DNA of 64,000 nt from positions 3,162,001 through 3,226,000 of the forward strand of contig JADFUC010000954.1 in the NCBI GenBank assembly GCA_019722365.1, read 5' to 3'. The notes beneath the pieces are model-generated. The model was not told where the DNA came from. It ran no database searches and worked only from the letters and a program-made list of their open reading frames with translations. How positions within the stretch are numbered: position 1 is the stretch's first letter; each line of letters opens with the position of its first letter. Shown here piece by piece: positions 1 through 12,059 of this stretch. The position numbers and the translations under genes are program-made. The stretch comes from Lithospermum erythrorhizon. Its lineage: Eukaryota > Streptophyta > Magnoliopsida > Boraginales > Boraginaceae.

Positions 1-130
1 GTGTGGTATTGGCCTCGGCTGCTCCAGGTTTTTCTTCACCCTGGGATAGCAGTGGTCTTACAGGTTCGATCCACTCCCGCGCCCAGGGTTGTGTGCCCGT
101 CCACTTCGCGTAAGTCCTCCGTGAAGTACT
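1..130. repeat. GC-rich SINE-like fragment at the window edge
   Basis: A short GC-rich block stands against AT-rich flanks. It holds GTTCGATCC (about 74-82), which fits the RNA polymerase III B-box consensus GWTCRANNC, after a GATAGCAGTGG stretch that loosely resembles an A box. The two boxes are too close for a normal tRNA, and I cannot fold a tRNA here. It may be the truncated part of a tRNA-derived SINE, or an unrelated repeat cut by the window edge. Confidence 0.2.
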
Positions 131-1000
131 TAATATTCGAAGTATAGTCAGGCGCGTGATTTCGTGGATCGTCGATTGATTTACCTAGTAGTTACTTATT
201 AAGTTCATAACAAAAGCATTCACAAACAATTGATATCCTTACCGGTTAACACCCGATTAAATTAGTAAGAAACTAAGCTATATCTACATGATAGCTAGCA
301 TATACATGATAGAGCACAAAATAGGAGATGCTTCTTAACAACGTATACTTATTAAATTTACGTGGCATTACTATATCTACATGGTAATTGAAAAGCATGT
401 GTTCGATTATTAATTAAGTAAGTGACAACTATTTCTAGCGATTAATCGCTTATATGACGACTTAATATTGATATCAGATATTAAATACTATTATATATGA
501 TAATCGAATTATGGCGGAAATAAATTAACTACAGAAAATCAAATCATCCGATCCGACTATCATGGTGCATTAATAATAAAATTAGTTCATAATAAAAGAC
601 ATAAATAAATACATGAAATTAATGGCATTAAATCGCCCATGATAAAAATAACTTGAATTAAAATATTGAGCCAATTAAAAGTGTCAACTCGCTTGTCGCG
701 CGATACGTAATTGATTTCTCGATTTCTTGCGCGGCCATTAGTGTAGCTCCAACAAAGTTGATGACTTCTTTTACGGAATTAGAGATATCTTTTTTTACTC
801 ACAACAACAACATATGTTTGCCGTAACCTAATATTGATGGGCGAATCCACATTCTTGGATGCATGACTCATATAACCATAGTGAATTTGCTTTCGTATCT
901 TCAATTGAGGCCGATTCACTTCACTTTAGATAATTGCTAAACTCAAATAAAAGCGAAAACAAGTGCAAATTATATGGATTAAGGTAAAAAGTAACATCAT
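131..1000. other. AT-rich DNA, no gene seen
   Basis: The stretch is strongly AT-rich with stops in all frames. I saw no coding similarity, long repeat or structured element. Confidence 0.6.
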
Positions 1001-3440
1001 TAATACGTAATTAGGGCCTCAGCAACATATAATAAGCAAACATCGACTACTACCGCCGAGGCTTATAATACCGTCGTTCTAGCAATTGGGTTTCTCCGCC
1101 GTTCCGGGTTAGTCAAAAGTCTAGAGATATCGTCGGCTTCGGTTTGAAATGCTAGAATCTTTGTATTGTGACGAGGTTGGGGGCGAGTGTAGAGCATTTT
1201 TGAGGTGCGTGAGGCCAGTGGAGTGCTAAAGATTGTCGGATGGTGTGTAGTGTGTTTTTTCTGGCGAGAGTGTGGATGCCTCCTGCGGGACCGGGTAAGA
1301 GTAAGAGTGCGCGCCGAACCGAGTTATGTGTCTACTCTTCGTCAGAAACCACTTGAAGAAGCTGTTTCCCTTCACAGATGACTTCGGTGGATGGAGATCT
1401 AAGCATGCAAAGTGGGGTACTCTTAGAAGGCTTAATTAAAGTATATATCTTCCCTACAGGTTGTTGCTAGTAGTTACCCAAAGGATGTCTTTGAAGTGAA
1501 TGTAATGCTGTACCATAACATGTGTATGTTATCTTTTTTACTACTTCTTTTTCTTTGGCGAGAACTTCGGAGATTGTGCCCCCACCGTAGAATGAGGAGG
1601 TTCGGATCAGTGGGTGATTCGATGAGCACTTGGTTAATATGGTCGCGGGGCCAGCCGGCTTCGAGGATGAGCGCAGAACCCTGGTCATGGATTCCTTGAG
1701 CCGTTGGAGGCTGTGTGATCACGGAGGGAATAGGCATCATTGATCTCGAAGGGGTTGAATCTACGGTTGTGGGATGTTTGAGGCCGTCAGTTGCATGATC
1801 AGGGAGGCATTTCTTTGTTGCGATCCATCTTTGCTTTTTTATATAGGTGTTCGTGCGAGTTGATTAGAAACGGCTTGAGAGGTCGGCTTGGGCGGAGGCG
1901 TATTCATTTGTGGAGGTAAGTGGCATGAGTTCACTTACGAGATGAGGAAGCGTCGTAGCTTTCTTTGAAAATACCAGCGAAGTTCGGTCGGCCCGAGTTT
2001 ATCGCGTGGGGCAAAGAGGTGAAGGTTGTTTTCTGCTCCCGCGGCTTCGTATTGTGATTAGGGATCTTTCGGTCTGATGTTGTTCCTACTGCGGTTCATG
2101 ATAGGCTTCTTGTCATCAGGGGCGGCTTCGAGGGGGTTCGGCTTCTAAGTGCCGGCACGAGGGGCAGGCCGTTAGCGGCGTTCGTACCTCCACCAAGCAA
2201 GCGGGAGGCCGTCAGGTGGCGTGATTTGTGCGTCTGGATGTCTTCATTGGAGACTTCAAATCATTGGGTAACCATTCGAGGCTGTGATCCAACATGGGAA
2301 GATGAAGCGTGGTTGGCATTAAACTACTTATTTGCCGGGAAGAGAGTATCGAGACAGATGGCCCAAGTGGAGCATTGGAGTGTAGAGCCTAGTAGTCTTC
2401 CTTTGACCTTAGAGGGAGGCTCCTTTAGTTGATTTCTTTTATGTACTTCAACATTTTCGCTGCTTGTGTGAACTTGCCGTTGAGATGCAATTTTTGATCT
2501 GATTGCTTATTGTGCTTTTTTTTTTATATTAGGTCTTCACGTCGTGCCTTGTTTATTGATATTGTTTTGCCGCCTGCGTCTCTTTTAGGTTGGGGAACCA
2601 TGAATATTCAAAATTATAGCTGAACAGATATGGATCGAGTCAAACGTGGTTAAATGGGGTTTTTTGATCTTTTAACCGTATCAAGGAGACGGTGGGCGGA
2701 GTTTATACTGTGCCCAGGAGTTCTCTAGGTAATTTAACATGCCCAGAGAGGGGTTGGATAGTTTATACTCGAGGTTCGAGGAGTTAGGTAGTTTAACCTC
2801 ATTGCAGAGAGGGTTTGACGGTTCTCTTTCGTGTTTAGGGTTGGGGTGAATATTTTATCTTATCCGGAGGTTGGTGGTGATTTATCCTGCAGTGCTTAGG
2901 GTAGCGCGTCATCTGCTCGGTAGTAGCATTTCCGGTCGACCCGTGTTTGGGTCGCCTACCGGCTACCGAGGTCTCCGGTGCGTTGTTGTGTGGCGTCAGT
3001 AGCAGCGGATGGTTTAGAGCGAGGCTACCTTGCATTCTCTTTCTCTTCGATTGAAATTTGTGTTCAGCAGGTTTGTTCATAGATGTACCCGTATATTGAA
3101 AACCTCCAGGGGACTTGTCCGATTATCCACAGAAACCATTTGTGGCCAGTTAAATGTTTTCAATAATGTCTCTTTGTGTATATGTACTTTGATAAATACG
3201 GATCATTTTTCTCTTGAGAAGTTCTCTTGTACAGGTCTCGTGCACAAACTCACGCTCGTAGATGTGCCGGTATACCCCATTTATGCGGATGTCATCGTAT
3301 TTTGAAACATTTGCTACGTCCCAGGGGTCGGGTTTTTAGTCATTTTTCATAGGATTTCTTCATATAATAATATGGAGGTGTATGCCAGTCTCGATTTCTT
3401 CGAGTGTTCTTTTTTATTTTGTGGGATTACGATACGTGAA

Positions 3441-3900
3441 TTACGACTTCGAACTTTGAAGGGGTGATGGGGGTGATGGTTCAACTAAGACATTTCTTTG
3501 ATTATGTCTATGACAAATGAAGAAGCGACACTCTCCAGGGTTCTCACGGTCTTCGCCTCTGTTTCGCAGCGTAGGGGTTCGTCGGTACTTTTCGGATGGT
3601 AGGCGGTTAATAAAGCCTCTTTTCTTACGGTTCTTTAGTCTTTGGAAGACGGATACAGTGGGTTGGTTGGTTACTTGCCCCCGACCTTTGGAAGGCTTGA
3701 TCTCCCATTTGGCATGCCGATTGTGATTGTGGAGTTGTCCCCGTCTCACAGAGGCAGATCTCGCTCTGTGACTTGGTATTACACTTTCATGCATTCACAT
3801 CCTTTAATGGAATCGTAACAGCTTTAGTAAGAGGTTGTAAGCCTTTGGGTTTATCGTCCCATCTTTAATCTTTGGTCCGCACATGCGGTGTCCACGCGAA
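3441..3900 (-). pseudogene. Gypsy polyprotein spacer remnant
   Basis: Two adjacent minus-strand frames carry motifs known from plant Tat/Ogre-type polyproteins between protease and reverse transcriptase: KDGTINPKAYNLL at the end of the right-hand frame (about 3815-3860), then SVFQRL and FINRLPSEK about 100-200 bases further left. In relatives, a KAYNLL segment precedes repeated SVF-RL segments, as here. The frames are separated by stops and shifts, so no protein can be made. The match is by motif and order only. Confidence 0.45.
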
Positions 3901-4141
3901 AGCCACGCGGCGTTGGATGCCACACTTTTCTCACCCCAGGTTAGTGGTAGTGTCGATCCCGCTTTGAGTCTTTGATGACCATATAAGCATTGGGAGATTT
4001 TATTTGAGAACTGCTGGGCGCCTGCACTCCTTCCTCGGGTTGCGGTGTGTCCGTCTTTAACCTCATTGGAACTTGGCGTCGGCAAAATTATTGCCTCTTG
4101 ATTGGTGAAACGGGTTGCCGTCACTTTGATCATTCTTTCCA

Positions 4142-4470
4142 TTACCGTCCTTTGCAGAGTACTTTAGGCGCGATGTAGGGGTGGAGAAGTCTTACATTCT
4201 TTCTTGTATGGATACATGGTGCTTCCCAACCAAATACGTTGTAGGTGGCCTTGGAGCCGATCCCGTGGAACAGCGATGTTGTCTCCCAGTCGCTATGTAG
4301 GAATAAATATACGCACCCGTTGATGTTGACGCTACAGTTTGAAGCCTTATATCGTGACACGAGTCTGGCGTAGGTTTTTGTTGAGATGCCCAATGACTTA
4401 AGTGTGTGGAGAGAGGTAGAATGTTACTCTTGAGCCTCAAATTCGCTAGTATTTTCATTTGACACCACAA
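4142..4470 (-). pseudogene. Gypsy retropepsin (aspartic protease) remnant
   Basis: The minus-strand frame reads MGISTKTYA, then, about 40 residues on, SLFHGIGSKATYNVFG and an APCIHTRK segment. This follows plant Gypsy proteases, in which a (L)GIST segment leads to an (A/T)LFHVID-K-TYN-LLGRPWIH segment. Just upstream (about 4395-4450) NILPLST is legible in pieces, where relatives have the D-S/T-G active site followed by NILP. The active-site triad is not cleanly readable and the GRPW motif is damaged. This is a dead copy and the best evidence for what the 1-7.4 kb block is. Confidence 0.5.
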
Positions 4471-7400
4471 GGTACCAGGATGTGTAGAGTGGCGGTTGTG
4501 GTCCGTCTTCTTCAGCATATCTTACGTTTGTGAAAGGTGACGGTGGCTTTGAGGGGCCCCGCAGGTTGTTTGGCGCACAAAGTGTCTCCCTCTTTTGCAG
4601 GTGTCTTGACTTCCCATATACATATGGCGTAGCTCTGATACTTTACGTTTTTAGAGTCGACTTTGGATAATCTCGCCTTCGTCCTTGGTTCTGCTTTCAT
4701 TTTCAATCATCTAGCAACTTTGGCTTCGGCCTTCTTGAGAATGGTGAAGTTATGTGGTTGGTGGGAGACACTTGTCTTTCTCCAGCCCGGTATAACTATT
4801 TAGCGGCGAGTCATGACTTTTCCTTGAAGCCCAACACTTTCTATTAGATGTCAGTACGATAGTGCTACTTGTTAGTTTAGTTACATTGCTTCTGTTGGTT
4901 TCCTCGGGTGCTTAGGCTTAGGTAGATCGATGAGTTTGCTTTAAGCGACTCTTTAAACATCCACAGGGGATATCCCAGATTCGAAAGAAGGGATATTCCG
5001 CTTTGCTTCGCATTTCTTTGATAATCGGGCGTTTGTTCTCCAGTTGAGCCTAGTTCTCTTGATGTGAAAGAAAACTTGGTTGATTTGGAAGTTATAGTGT
5101 GAAGCGTCCTTTTTCTCACATCTTCTTTTCTCTATCTTTGGATGTTTCCACTTGGTGTCTTTACCGTACTAGGCCTTGCAGAGGTGGCTAATCTTGGCGC
5201 GCTGCCCGTGTTCTTCCTTTATGGTGAAATTTCGTGTCGTGTGCTCACGGTGGATAACTCCTCGAGGTCTTGATTAGTATTATCCCGCGTAGGATGTACA
5301 GTAGGTCCCATTTCGTCCCAGTGTGAACATACTTGATGGCGAGGATTACAGAGGTTGTCTTTGCATTTGAGACTTTGACTCCTCAGGCAGGTTGATGCGA
5401 TGCAATGGCCGGTTCTTCGTACAGCCTATTGCTTCGATTAGGCTATCATGTAACCATCCTTACAGTGCTTGAAGAAGCGGGTCGAGGGCTCATTTTCTAG
5501 TTGTGCCGGCGATTGATAGATGCGATTCGACTCGGTGTGGCTCGAATGCATTTCCTTTCGTCCCCAGTTCTAACTACTTAACCATATGATCTCTGCTTTG
5601 TTTCGGCATTTTCACGGGTTTCTAAGAAGTGAGCGATAATGCTGCTTAGGGTTCCAATGCCATCGAGCGTGTATCTTGGAGGTTGGTAGCCACAGGCGTC
5701 ATGACTTGCTCATCTGCGGGAGGCGCAAGGGATTAACATAGGAATATGAGGATGTTGCTTCGCCCCTAGATATCCTTGGTGCCTAATAACAAAAATTCCT
5801 TAGTTATTGCCAGCGAGGTATGGTTCCGTCAATTTGAGATGAATGAAATCTTTCTGCACTGCTAGCACGGTCCACAGGACGTGCTTAAGACTTGGTATAG
5901 GCGGGGTGAGGGGTGACTCGGGTACTTCCTTTGAAAGGCGCGGGGTCCAGCCACGTGAAACTGCGTCCGGTGCTGTGATCGAGTATCTTCGCCGTGTGAG
6001 AGAGAGAGACTCTTTCACATTGTATGTGTGCTTGACAAGTATGCTTCCGCGTCTTTGTTGGGAGGATATCTACTGCTTATGGTGGTGATCCACTTGTCGT
6101 CGTGACAAATACATAGGGAATCTTCGAGGAATTGGAGCATATGACAAAGTATACGGATTGAACCTGTTGGATTTCTTGTTAATGCGAGAACACTTGGTGG
6201 ATGGTGTTAGTACCAGGGCCGAGTAGGTCTTGAACCTTGATGTATGCAATGTCCATTTCGCATTTTAACTGACAGAATGATGTAAGGTGCACAGTCGGCG
6301 CGAAATAGTGACCAGCATTCTTTAAGGCTCACGGTAGTATGTTGGGCTGGGGCACCAGTGTGTTCATGTTGAAGGGCCTGCAGATTCGGGAATGTGAGGA
6401 GTAGAGATAGTCTTAGGCGTGCAGATTTGTTATCCTTGAAGAAAGATTTTTATTATTTATATGTGTAGAATAATAAAACCCGCTTAGGGAAATCTTTGAA
6501 GGTACAAAGAATGACTATCAACGGATTGGAGTTAGGCTATGCGTCTAGTAATCTTCTACGTATGTTGGCGTCTTGATTATGTTTGTTTGATGGACTCGAA
6601 ATTTGTTGGAGCTTGGGGCTTGATTTAGATATGTGTCTTAGACCCGAGGCACAGGGGCCGAGGATTTGATGCTGACTTTGGATATGGTCGAGCAGGGGTG
6701 CTTGACGACATGATGTGGTTGTATGGACGATGCTTTGTCTTGGCGTTGGATCCTTGAGATGTGAAATTTGGATTGTGGGATTTGGACCACTTCCGTTTAA
6801 TTTTGGATAAGTAGAAGTGGTGAAATTGCGCCCCTCTTTGGATATGTGTGGGTTGTTTGGGCGTTTGACCTGCTTTGATGTGATAGGACTTTGGTGATTT
6901 GGATATGTGTCATGGGATACTTCGGTGTTTGTCTCAGGTTTAGTGGACTGGTTCATAAGCTTGAGGAAGCGCGATGCAGAACTTGAACCTTTAGCTTGAT
7001 TCTGGTTCCTCAGCGGCTTGAGGGGTCTTAGCAATTTCTTGTCGATGATGTATGTAGAAATTTGGGGCTTATTTGGCTTGTTCTGCTGACTTTGACTTGG
7101 GGTTGGTGGGCGGTACCGACTACCGTCAATTTTATTAGGATGATCGGCCTTCTCACAGGTATGTTAAAGTAATCTTTTATTTGGTGTAGGGTAAGAACTG
7201 ACGAGGGCGATCACCTGCACCAGGGTTGATGTAGTCACGGGGAGTGCTTGCTTGAGGGCGTGTTCATAGCGGCTTGATGGGGATGGACCAAACAACATTT
7301 CTTTAGTGCAAGGATAGATCGCGCTTCCTTGATAGTTTAGGGCCTATTTGATGATCGGTGTCCCCCGACGTTTTTTTTCCTTTGAATGTTGAGTTGGAAT

Positions 7401-9458
7401 CTGCCGAGGTTTAAAGCACCCCAGCATGAAAATGGTCTTTATCTTGAAAGAAAATAAAAATAATAGTATAAGTTAAAACTCTTTAAAAATGGTACTAAGC
7501 TATATACTGTAAATAACTTTGGAAAATATAATGTTCAATATAATGGGCAAATAAACAAGACTATTAGAACTTAATTGGAACACAAATATGATTGATTTGA
7601 TGGAAAGCATGCATCTAACAAGCACATCAATTTATAAAGTTCTGATTAGTATAAAAGATGGCAATATTAAAAGATGAGTTAAATAGTCTCCATGCAAAAG
7701 TTCCTTTTGTTGAAAACACAGTGATTCTTCTCTACGATACAAATTAAAATAGTTGTGGACTTGCATATGGCTCGATGTTTCTTAGAGTATCAAACAAATA
7801 AAGAAAACGCACTTTCAAACACTTTAATATATTTGGAAATGCATTAAAAGGATGGAAGAATAGGAGATGGTGTCTTTTCGGCTTTCATCATTTTTCCTTG
7901 CTTATTTCAATTCCCTCTTTTTTATATAGTGTATGAGTGTATATATCCTTTTCCTTCCGTACTTCGTGTTCCGCTTTCTTCTACGTAAAGGTGAACGCTT
8001 TGACATGTATTGATGTACACATATACATTTTCCTAAATGAAAAGTCTGTGTACGTACGTGTATGTACGTCTATTATATTAGTTCAAATCTTGATTATTTT
8101 TAAAATGTATAATGATAGGAGTAAAGACATCATCAGGGTTAATGATATATACATGTTTGTTTTTCATTATATATGCTTCTAATTTCTAAATGTCTCATTT
8201 GATTATTCATTTTTAGGAATATGTTTTTATCGGTTGGTCTTGTTGATAAATTGCCTGTTAAATTGTTAAAATTGAACCAATGTTAGGGAGAAATATGCAA
8301 ACAGCTAATTGGACCAAAACAATTTTTACAGATTGAATGAGGACACACCACCATATAATAAACATAGACCTGTGACAAAAACAAAAACATGATTAAGACT
8401 AAAATCATTCCTTAAAAGAAAGATTAAACACAAAAGTAATTGATAAGAATGACAAGCAATAAACCCAACAAATGTCAAATTGGTTAGTAGAGAGTAGTAG
8501 AGGGGAACATAAAGGCTGTTGGATCACATGGATATCACCTTCTTCCTTTCTCCTCCTCTCTTCTTTTTATACTGTGGCTGATAAACGTTAAAGAAAAAAA
8601 AAAGTTTAAATTGAAAGGGATGAAGAGGGTCCCTCTTATCAAGGCTCCTTAATCCAAGGGATTCATTCAATTCCAGTTTAATGATCAAAAACATTTTATG
8701 GGTCCCACCATCATCGTCTCCATCATTTCATCATGCAATAACATGAACATTGAGATTTGAGAAGATGGAGAAGATGATCAAATCAAGAATCGAAGATGAA
8801 CAAAAAGAGACCTAAAGCCAAAAGGATTATAATTGGATATAGTAATAAGTAGTGTACACATGCATGCTATGATTAAAAAGTTGAAAATGTTAGTTTTCCT
8901 TCCAAGTCTAATAATGAGAGAGTATAGTAATTTCGATTGGATTAATGAATATCTCATGATGAATGATATAACAATCGAATGAAACAAAGCATAATATTAT
9001 TTATTTGTAGCCGTTGATGTTCAAATAAAAAACCAAAGGTAAACCACTTCTGTGTACGTACTTATCATGCAAATCAACAATATCAAGAGAGTTAATATTA
9101 AATGCGACAAATTATTACCATCCTCATTTCTCCTTTAACTTTATATTTTCTTAACATACTTGTTATTTGTAGAGTTAATCAAATAGTCTAATAATGAAAA
9201 ATTCTGCACTCCCGACAAGGACTAAGAAGGTCCCTAATTCTAAACTCAACTCTTCATTATTAATAAATATATATAGAAAAACCTTGCTATTTACTCCGTA
9301 TATAATCACCTATGCAACGCAAATGGATATTATATATATTTTACCTTAATTTATCACACAGTACTATATATTTTTCACTTCATGACTATTATATCATGAA
9401 GGATAATTCAAAGTCCATTTTTGCGTGATTCTCGATATTAGAGTTAATCGATCTCAAA
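7401..9458. other. AT-rich intergenic DNA
   Basis: No coding similarity was found. The composition falls sharply to AT-rich at about 7430. A pyrimidine-rich stretch at 8540-8570 and a GA/TC-rich stretch at 8700-8785 are the only locally structured parts; the latter can form a short imperfect stem (8711-8724 with 8764-8777). Confidence 0.5.
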
Positions 9459-9459
9459 T

Positions 9460-9986
9460 ACTGGGACTAAGCCAGAATTTGGCCTCAAAAATTTTAAAAT
9501 CGGATTTAGTCCCCCGATAAGAGCTTTTGGGCGCTATGCTTCTGGCCCATGTTAACTAACAACAAAACGAGCGATCAGAATCTCAAGCCTCTACAAATTG
9601 TCATATTTCACTCTCACATTTCTTTTCGATTCCCGCCTCAATTCTTTTCAGATCTTATTTTATCATTCCATTTCTTTCCATCCAAAATAATCTTCTACAA
9701 ATAAACTTTATTCCTACAAAATTATATGAGATTATTCTTTTGGAGAGAAACCAAGAATGTGAATTGGTGAAATGTGATGAAAGTTAATCGTGAGAAAATT
9801 CAAAGAGAAAGTATGAGCGAACATGAATTCCCTTTTACTTGACAGAGTTACAATCGGCTTCATTTTGTTATTAGTTTTTAACAGCACAATCATAAAATGG
9901 ATCAAAACACAATCTTAAAGTCATTATCAGGGACTAATTTCCAACTTTCAAATTTCTTTGACCACCCGGCAATTTTGTCCCACTAT
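9460..9986. mobile_element. Non-autonomous TIR DNA transposon, about 0.53 kb
   Basis: The left end starts with TACTGGGACTAA and the right end, read inverted, with ATAGTGGGACAAAA. The two ends then match imperfectly for about 80 bases, including a shared TTAGTCCC followed by GATAA about 55 bases in. The interior has no coding frame. Long imperfect terminal inverted repeats fit a Mutator-like non-autonomous element, but I could not identify a target-site duplication, so the superfamily is inference. Confidence 0.6.
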
Positions 9987-10375
9987 TTTAACACCATTTC
10001 ACCAATTAACTCTGACTAGCTAGATAAAAACGATATTGAAAGCAAGAAGTAACTTTCAATTTTGGCAGAGGGTATGCATTTGTACCAGATGTGCATATTT
10101 TGTGTTGCAGTAATGAGATCCACATTTTGCATTTGTACCAGATGTTTATTAAAAGATATACAAAGAGGAAGTTCAGAAGAACAGATCATCTTATATACAT
10201 GCAGAAGACCCTACCATCAACAGAGTAATTAAAAAGAATGAAGCAAAACCCTAGCTTTTGCATACATAGTGGGCGAGGAGGAATATTACAGCTTTTGCAT
10301 CATGATCCATTACTGAACCTTTAGACATACATGATACAACTAACATTCTTTGCCACTACATTATTACTGCTAGAA
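9987..10375. other. AT-rich intergenic DNA
   Basis: No gene is seen. A short phrase about a TTTGTACCAGATGT core occurs twice (about 10079 and 10134), suggesting a small local duplication. Confidence 0.5.
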
Positions 10376-10641
10376 TACTCCATCAATTTCCAAAACATGG
10401 TATAGTTTTGAGTTTCAATTATTGTATTGCCTTTTCAAAATTTGAACTCAAATTTTAAGCATATATTGTATATTCCGTAATATTTGATAAAAATGAAATA
10501 AAACGATAGTAATTCCAGCCTAATTACTAAATATTAACATGATTATTTTGATTCAAATAAAAAAATGTATTCATTACTATTACAAAATTTATTAATTTTA
10601 ATCATCTAAAGTCAAACTACCTACTTTTCGGGATGGAGGTA
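10376..10641. mobile_element. Stowaway-like MITE
   Basis: The left end is TACTCCATCAATTTCC and the right end GGGATGGAGGTA, the inverted CTCCNTCC signature of Tc1/mariner-derived Stowaway MITEs, with TA at each edge. The interior is AT-rich and non-coding. Confidence 0.6.
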
Positions 10642-10984
10642 GCATTATACAACCTCTTCAATCCAATCCATAGTTTTATTTTAATTTTAGTATGAGTACT
10701 TGATTGGTTTAGCACTCAATTTGGGACAAATTATCTTACTGTAGCTATTCACATCTCGTGATAATCGGGTTGGCCGATATTTATCGTGAGACGCCAATGT
10801 GGGCCGAATCATATTTTTTGTAAATTAGCCATGAGTAATACAAATAACTAATAACTAACGTAGTCAGTTTATAATGGAAGTTAGTTTCCTTTTGTTAAAC
10901 TACGAAATAATAATACCCCACCAAGAATTGCACCTGAAACCTCCTAGTAGAAGTTCGGGTCATAATGAAACTACCAAACTATTA

Positions 10985-11635
10985 AACTATCTAAAGGCCT
11001 AACTCCACTTAAATACGAATAAAGATTGCGGCAAGTAGCTGGCCTTGAATCAGACAAGACCGTATTTCCTGTGTCAATCAAGACTGGATCTAAAACCCCA
11101 CTCCAAGTCCCAAAAGAGGTTCTGGGCGCACTGAAGCTCTGGGGACTTCTCGACCTCAAGTCCCGATGGGGCGCTGCTTGCTTGTCGGTTCTTATCGGGG
11201 ACATTTAGCCGGACTTTGCCTGACACGGACCAAGTCCCGAGCAAGAGAAAGCTTTTGAACGACGCCATTGAACTTCGAGCTCCGGACGCCAAGTCCCAAT
11301 ACGCCAAATCTGACAGAGCCAGAGTTTTCGACTATAAATACTTCTTCACATTACTCAATCATCAGAATCCTAGACAATTAATATGTGAGTAGCCTATATA
11401 CTTCTCGTTTAGGGATTATGTATCACCAGCCCATAACTACTTATCTGGTGAGCATAATTCGCTCAAATCTACCGAAGTTTTTCCCCATTATAAGAAATCC
11501 GCTGCTGGCTCGCCTGTGGGATTTAGTTCTTCTAACACTTTTTTGGTGGATACCACGTTAAATCTCGGTGTTATTTATTTTCTTCTCGTAACTTTTACGC
11601 ACCAAGTTCCTAGATTCGCATACGTTATAAACAAA
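10985..11635 (+). repeat. 5' LTR of the Copia element
   Basis: This copy matches 15750-16355 in shared blocks: an AAGTCCCAAA-AGAGGTTC block, the TATA region, GACAATTAATAT, the CCCATAACTA block and a TGTTATTTATTTTCTT-like tail. It is longer than the 3' copy because of indels near its start. The left border is uncertain by several tens of bases. Confidence 0.65.
11333..11340 (+). promoter_or_regulatory. LTR TATA box (5' LTR)
   Basis: TATAAATA occurs in the same aligned place as in the other LTR, followed by TTCTTCACAT. It would set the start of the genomic RNA. Confidence 0.6.
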
Positions 11636-11643
11636 ATAAGACG

Positions 11644-11655
11644 TGGTACCGTGAT
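11644..11655 (+). other. Primer-binding-site remnant
   Basis: TGGTACCGTGAT lies just inside the 5' LTR, where Copia elements carry TGGTATCAGAGC, complementary to initiator methionine tRNA. It is mutated after the first five to six bases. Confidence 0.4.
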
Positions 11656-12059
11656 CCGTGATCCCGCCAAGCAAGACAAGGTAAAAGTTCTCAGTGATGT
11701 TTTTAATGGATAAACAGCTCGTCCGCGCAACTGCCGCCAGGCGTTATCGAAATGGTAGGATCCGCTAACTGGGAAGCAATTTCGCACCGCCGATAACGGT
11801 GATTCTTTTGAGGAAAAGCGCACACCGACGCTATCGTTGCCTCTCGGCGACGATTAGCTGCTTCAGCAGAACCGCCGTCAGCTGCTGATTCAGTCGAGCC
11901 TCTATACGACCAAAGCTTAACCAACAAGTTGTCATGAAGAACATCTATTCGGCTCGTATAGCATGTAGTGAGGTACATCCTTAAGAGACCACTTAGATCA
12001 CTCAAATACAATATTATTGTATTTGGCGCAATATTGATATTTATGTTGACGATGGCGTG

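Larger units (their letters stand above)
1000..7400 (-). mobile_element. Decayed Ty3/Gypsy LTR retrotransposon, Tat/Ogre type
   Basis: This GC-richer block stands out from both flanks and encodes only broken frames. On the minus strand, which puts the 5' end on the right, a retropepsin-like stretch at about 4140-4470 is followed by the polyprotein spacer typical of Tat/Ogre elements (about 3440-3900). That order matches gag-protease-spacer-reverse transcriptase read right to left. Short broken frames at 4.9-7.0 kb would be the gag side, but I recognise no motif in them. I could not find a reverse transcriptase YxDD box, an integrase or paired LTRs, so the outer limits are those of the composition block. 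It may hold more than one element. Confidence 0.4.

Noticed and set aside
6537..7034. 165-codon minus-strand open frame
   Set aside because: Low-complexity, Pro/Ser/Gln-rich, no start context or domain, and inside the decayed Gypsy block. Not a supported gene.
8605..8680. Similarity to miR159/miR319 or miR393 (AATCCAAGGGATTC, GGCTCCTTAATCCAAG)
   Set aside because: Matches need gaps and several mismatches, and I found no opposite arm that would form a precursor stem.
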